From Galeruca laticollis (lineage: Eukaryota; Arthropoda; Insecta; Coleoptera; Chrysomelidae): a stretch of 64,000 bases of DNA. The notes beneath the pieces are model-generated. The model saw only the letters and a program-made list of their open reading frames with translations. It ran no database searches and was not told the DNA's origin. Below, piece after piece: positions 63,990 through 64,000 of this stretch. The translations under genes were made by a program, and so were the position numbers. The stretch's first letter is position 1. The number at the start of each line of letters is the position of its first letter. The stretch covers positions 152,201,309 to 152,265,308 of the forward strand of contig OY998175.1 of NCBI GenBank assembly GCA_963921935.1, given 5' to 3'.

Positions 63990-64000
63990 CTGTGAAACAA

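Overview
The window is transposon-rich DNA from an arthropod, most likely an insect (a beetle would fit, but nothing here fixes the order). The reasons are AT-rich DNA, animal-type introns in a host CDP-diacylglycerol synthase gene at the right edge, and dense Copia, Gypsy, Jockey-like, Penelope, hAT and Maverick elements. Only about 0.75 kb at 63.2-64.0 kb is recognisable host protein-coding sequence.

Most interesting region (1437-15147): a 13,711-bp Maverick/Polinton-like (adintovirus-like) virus-transposon. It has long terminal inverted repeats starting AGTAGATAG, a perfect 6-bp target duplication (TTCCCC), and a virion gene set: capsid-like proteins, adenain-type protease, a phospholipase A2/hydrophobic core gene with a 56-bp intron, packaging ATPase, a fibre-like protein and a DDE integrase with chromodomain. 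It also carries a complete secreted matrix metalloproteinase with hemopexin domain and several unknown genes. No protein-primed DNA polymerase B is present. Genes left of 6.6 kb run leftward as a tightly overlapping block, which includes a hidden 56-codon gene. Genes from 6.7 to 10.8 kb run rightward from a shared 70-bp intergenic region, and the metalloproteinase and a 103-aa gene run leftward near the right end. Two genes (major capsid, PLA2/core) are each interrupted by one in-frame TAA.

Nested architecture (0-41.4 kb): minus-strand Copia pol pieces at 0.5-1.4, 15.15-15.8 and 39.4-41.3 kb are consecutive, non-overlapping parts of one pol. The Maverick sits inside the reverse transcriptase. 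A Jockey/I/R1-type LINE (about 16-36 kb, minus) lies in the other gap. It is itself split by a young Gypsy (16714-28513; near-identical 1.69-kb LTRs; TSD TGTT) inside its RNase H domain and by a hAT element (29924-33241; TSD TGGGTAAT) inside its RT. A Penelope-like element with GIY-YIG and an inverted duplication lies at 36.1-39.0 kb.

Right half: a TIR element with a cysteine-rich ORF remnant (41.95-43.55 kb), a second LINE (44.15-49 kb, plus) holding a MITE, a long AT-rich stretch (49-53.4 kb), an internally deleted Gypsy with both LTRs (53.47-55.8 kb), Jockey and mariner-like scraps (55.8-57.9 kb), a 2,956-bp DNA transposon with a 6-bp TSD and an unfamiliar decayed transposase-like gene (58338-61293), and three C-terminal exons of CdsA (63243-63989, minus).
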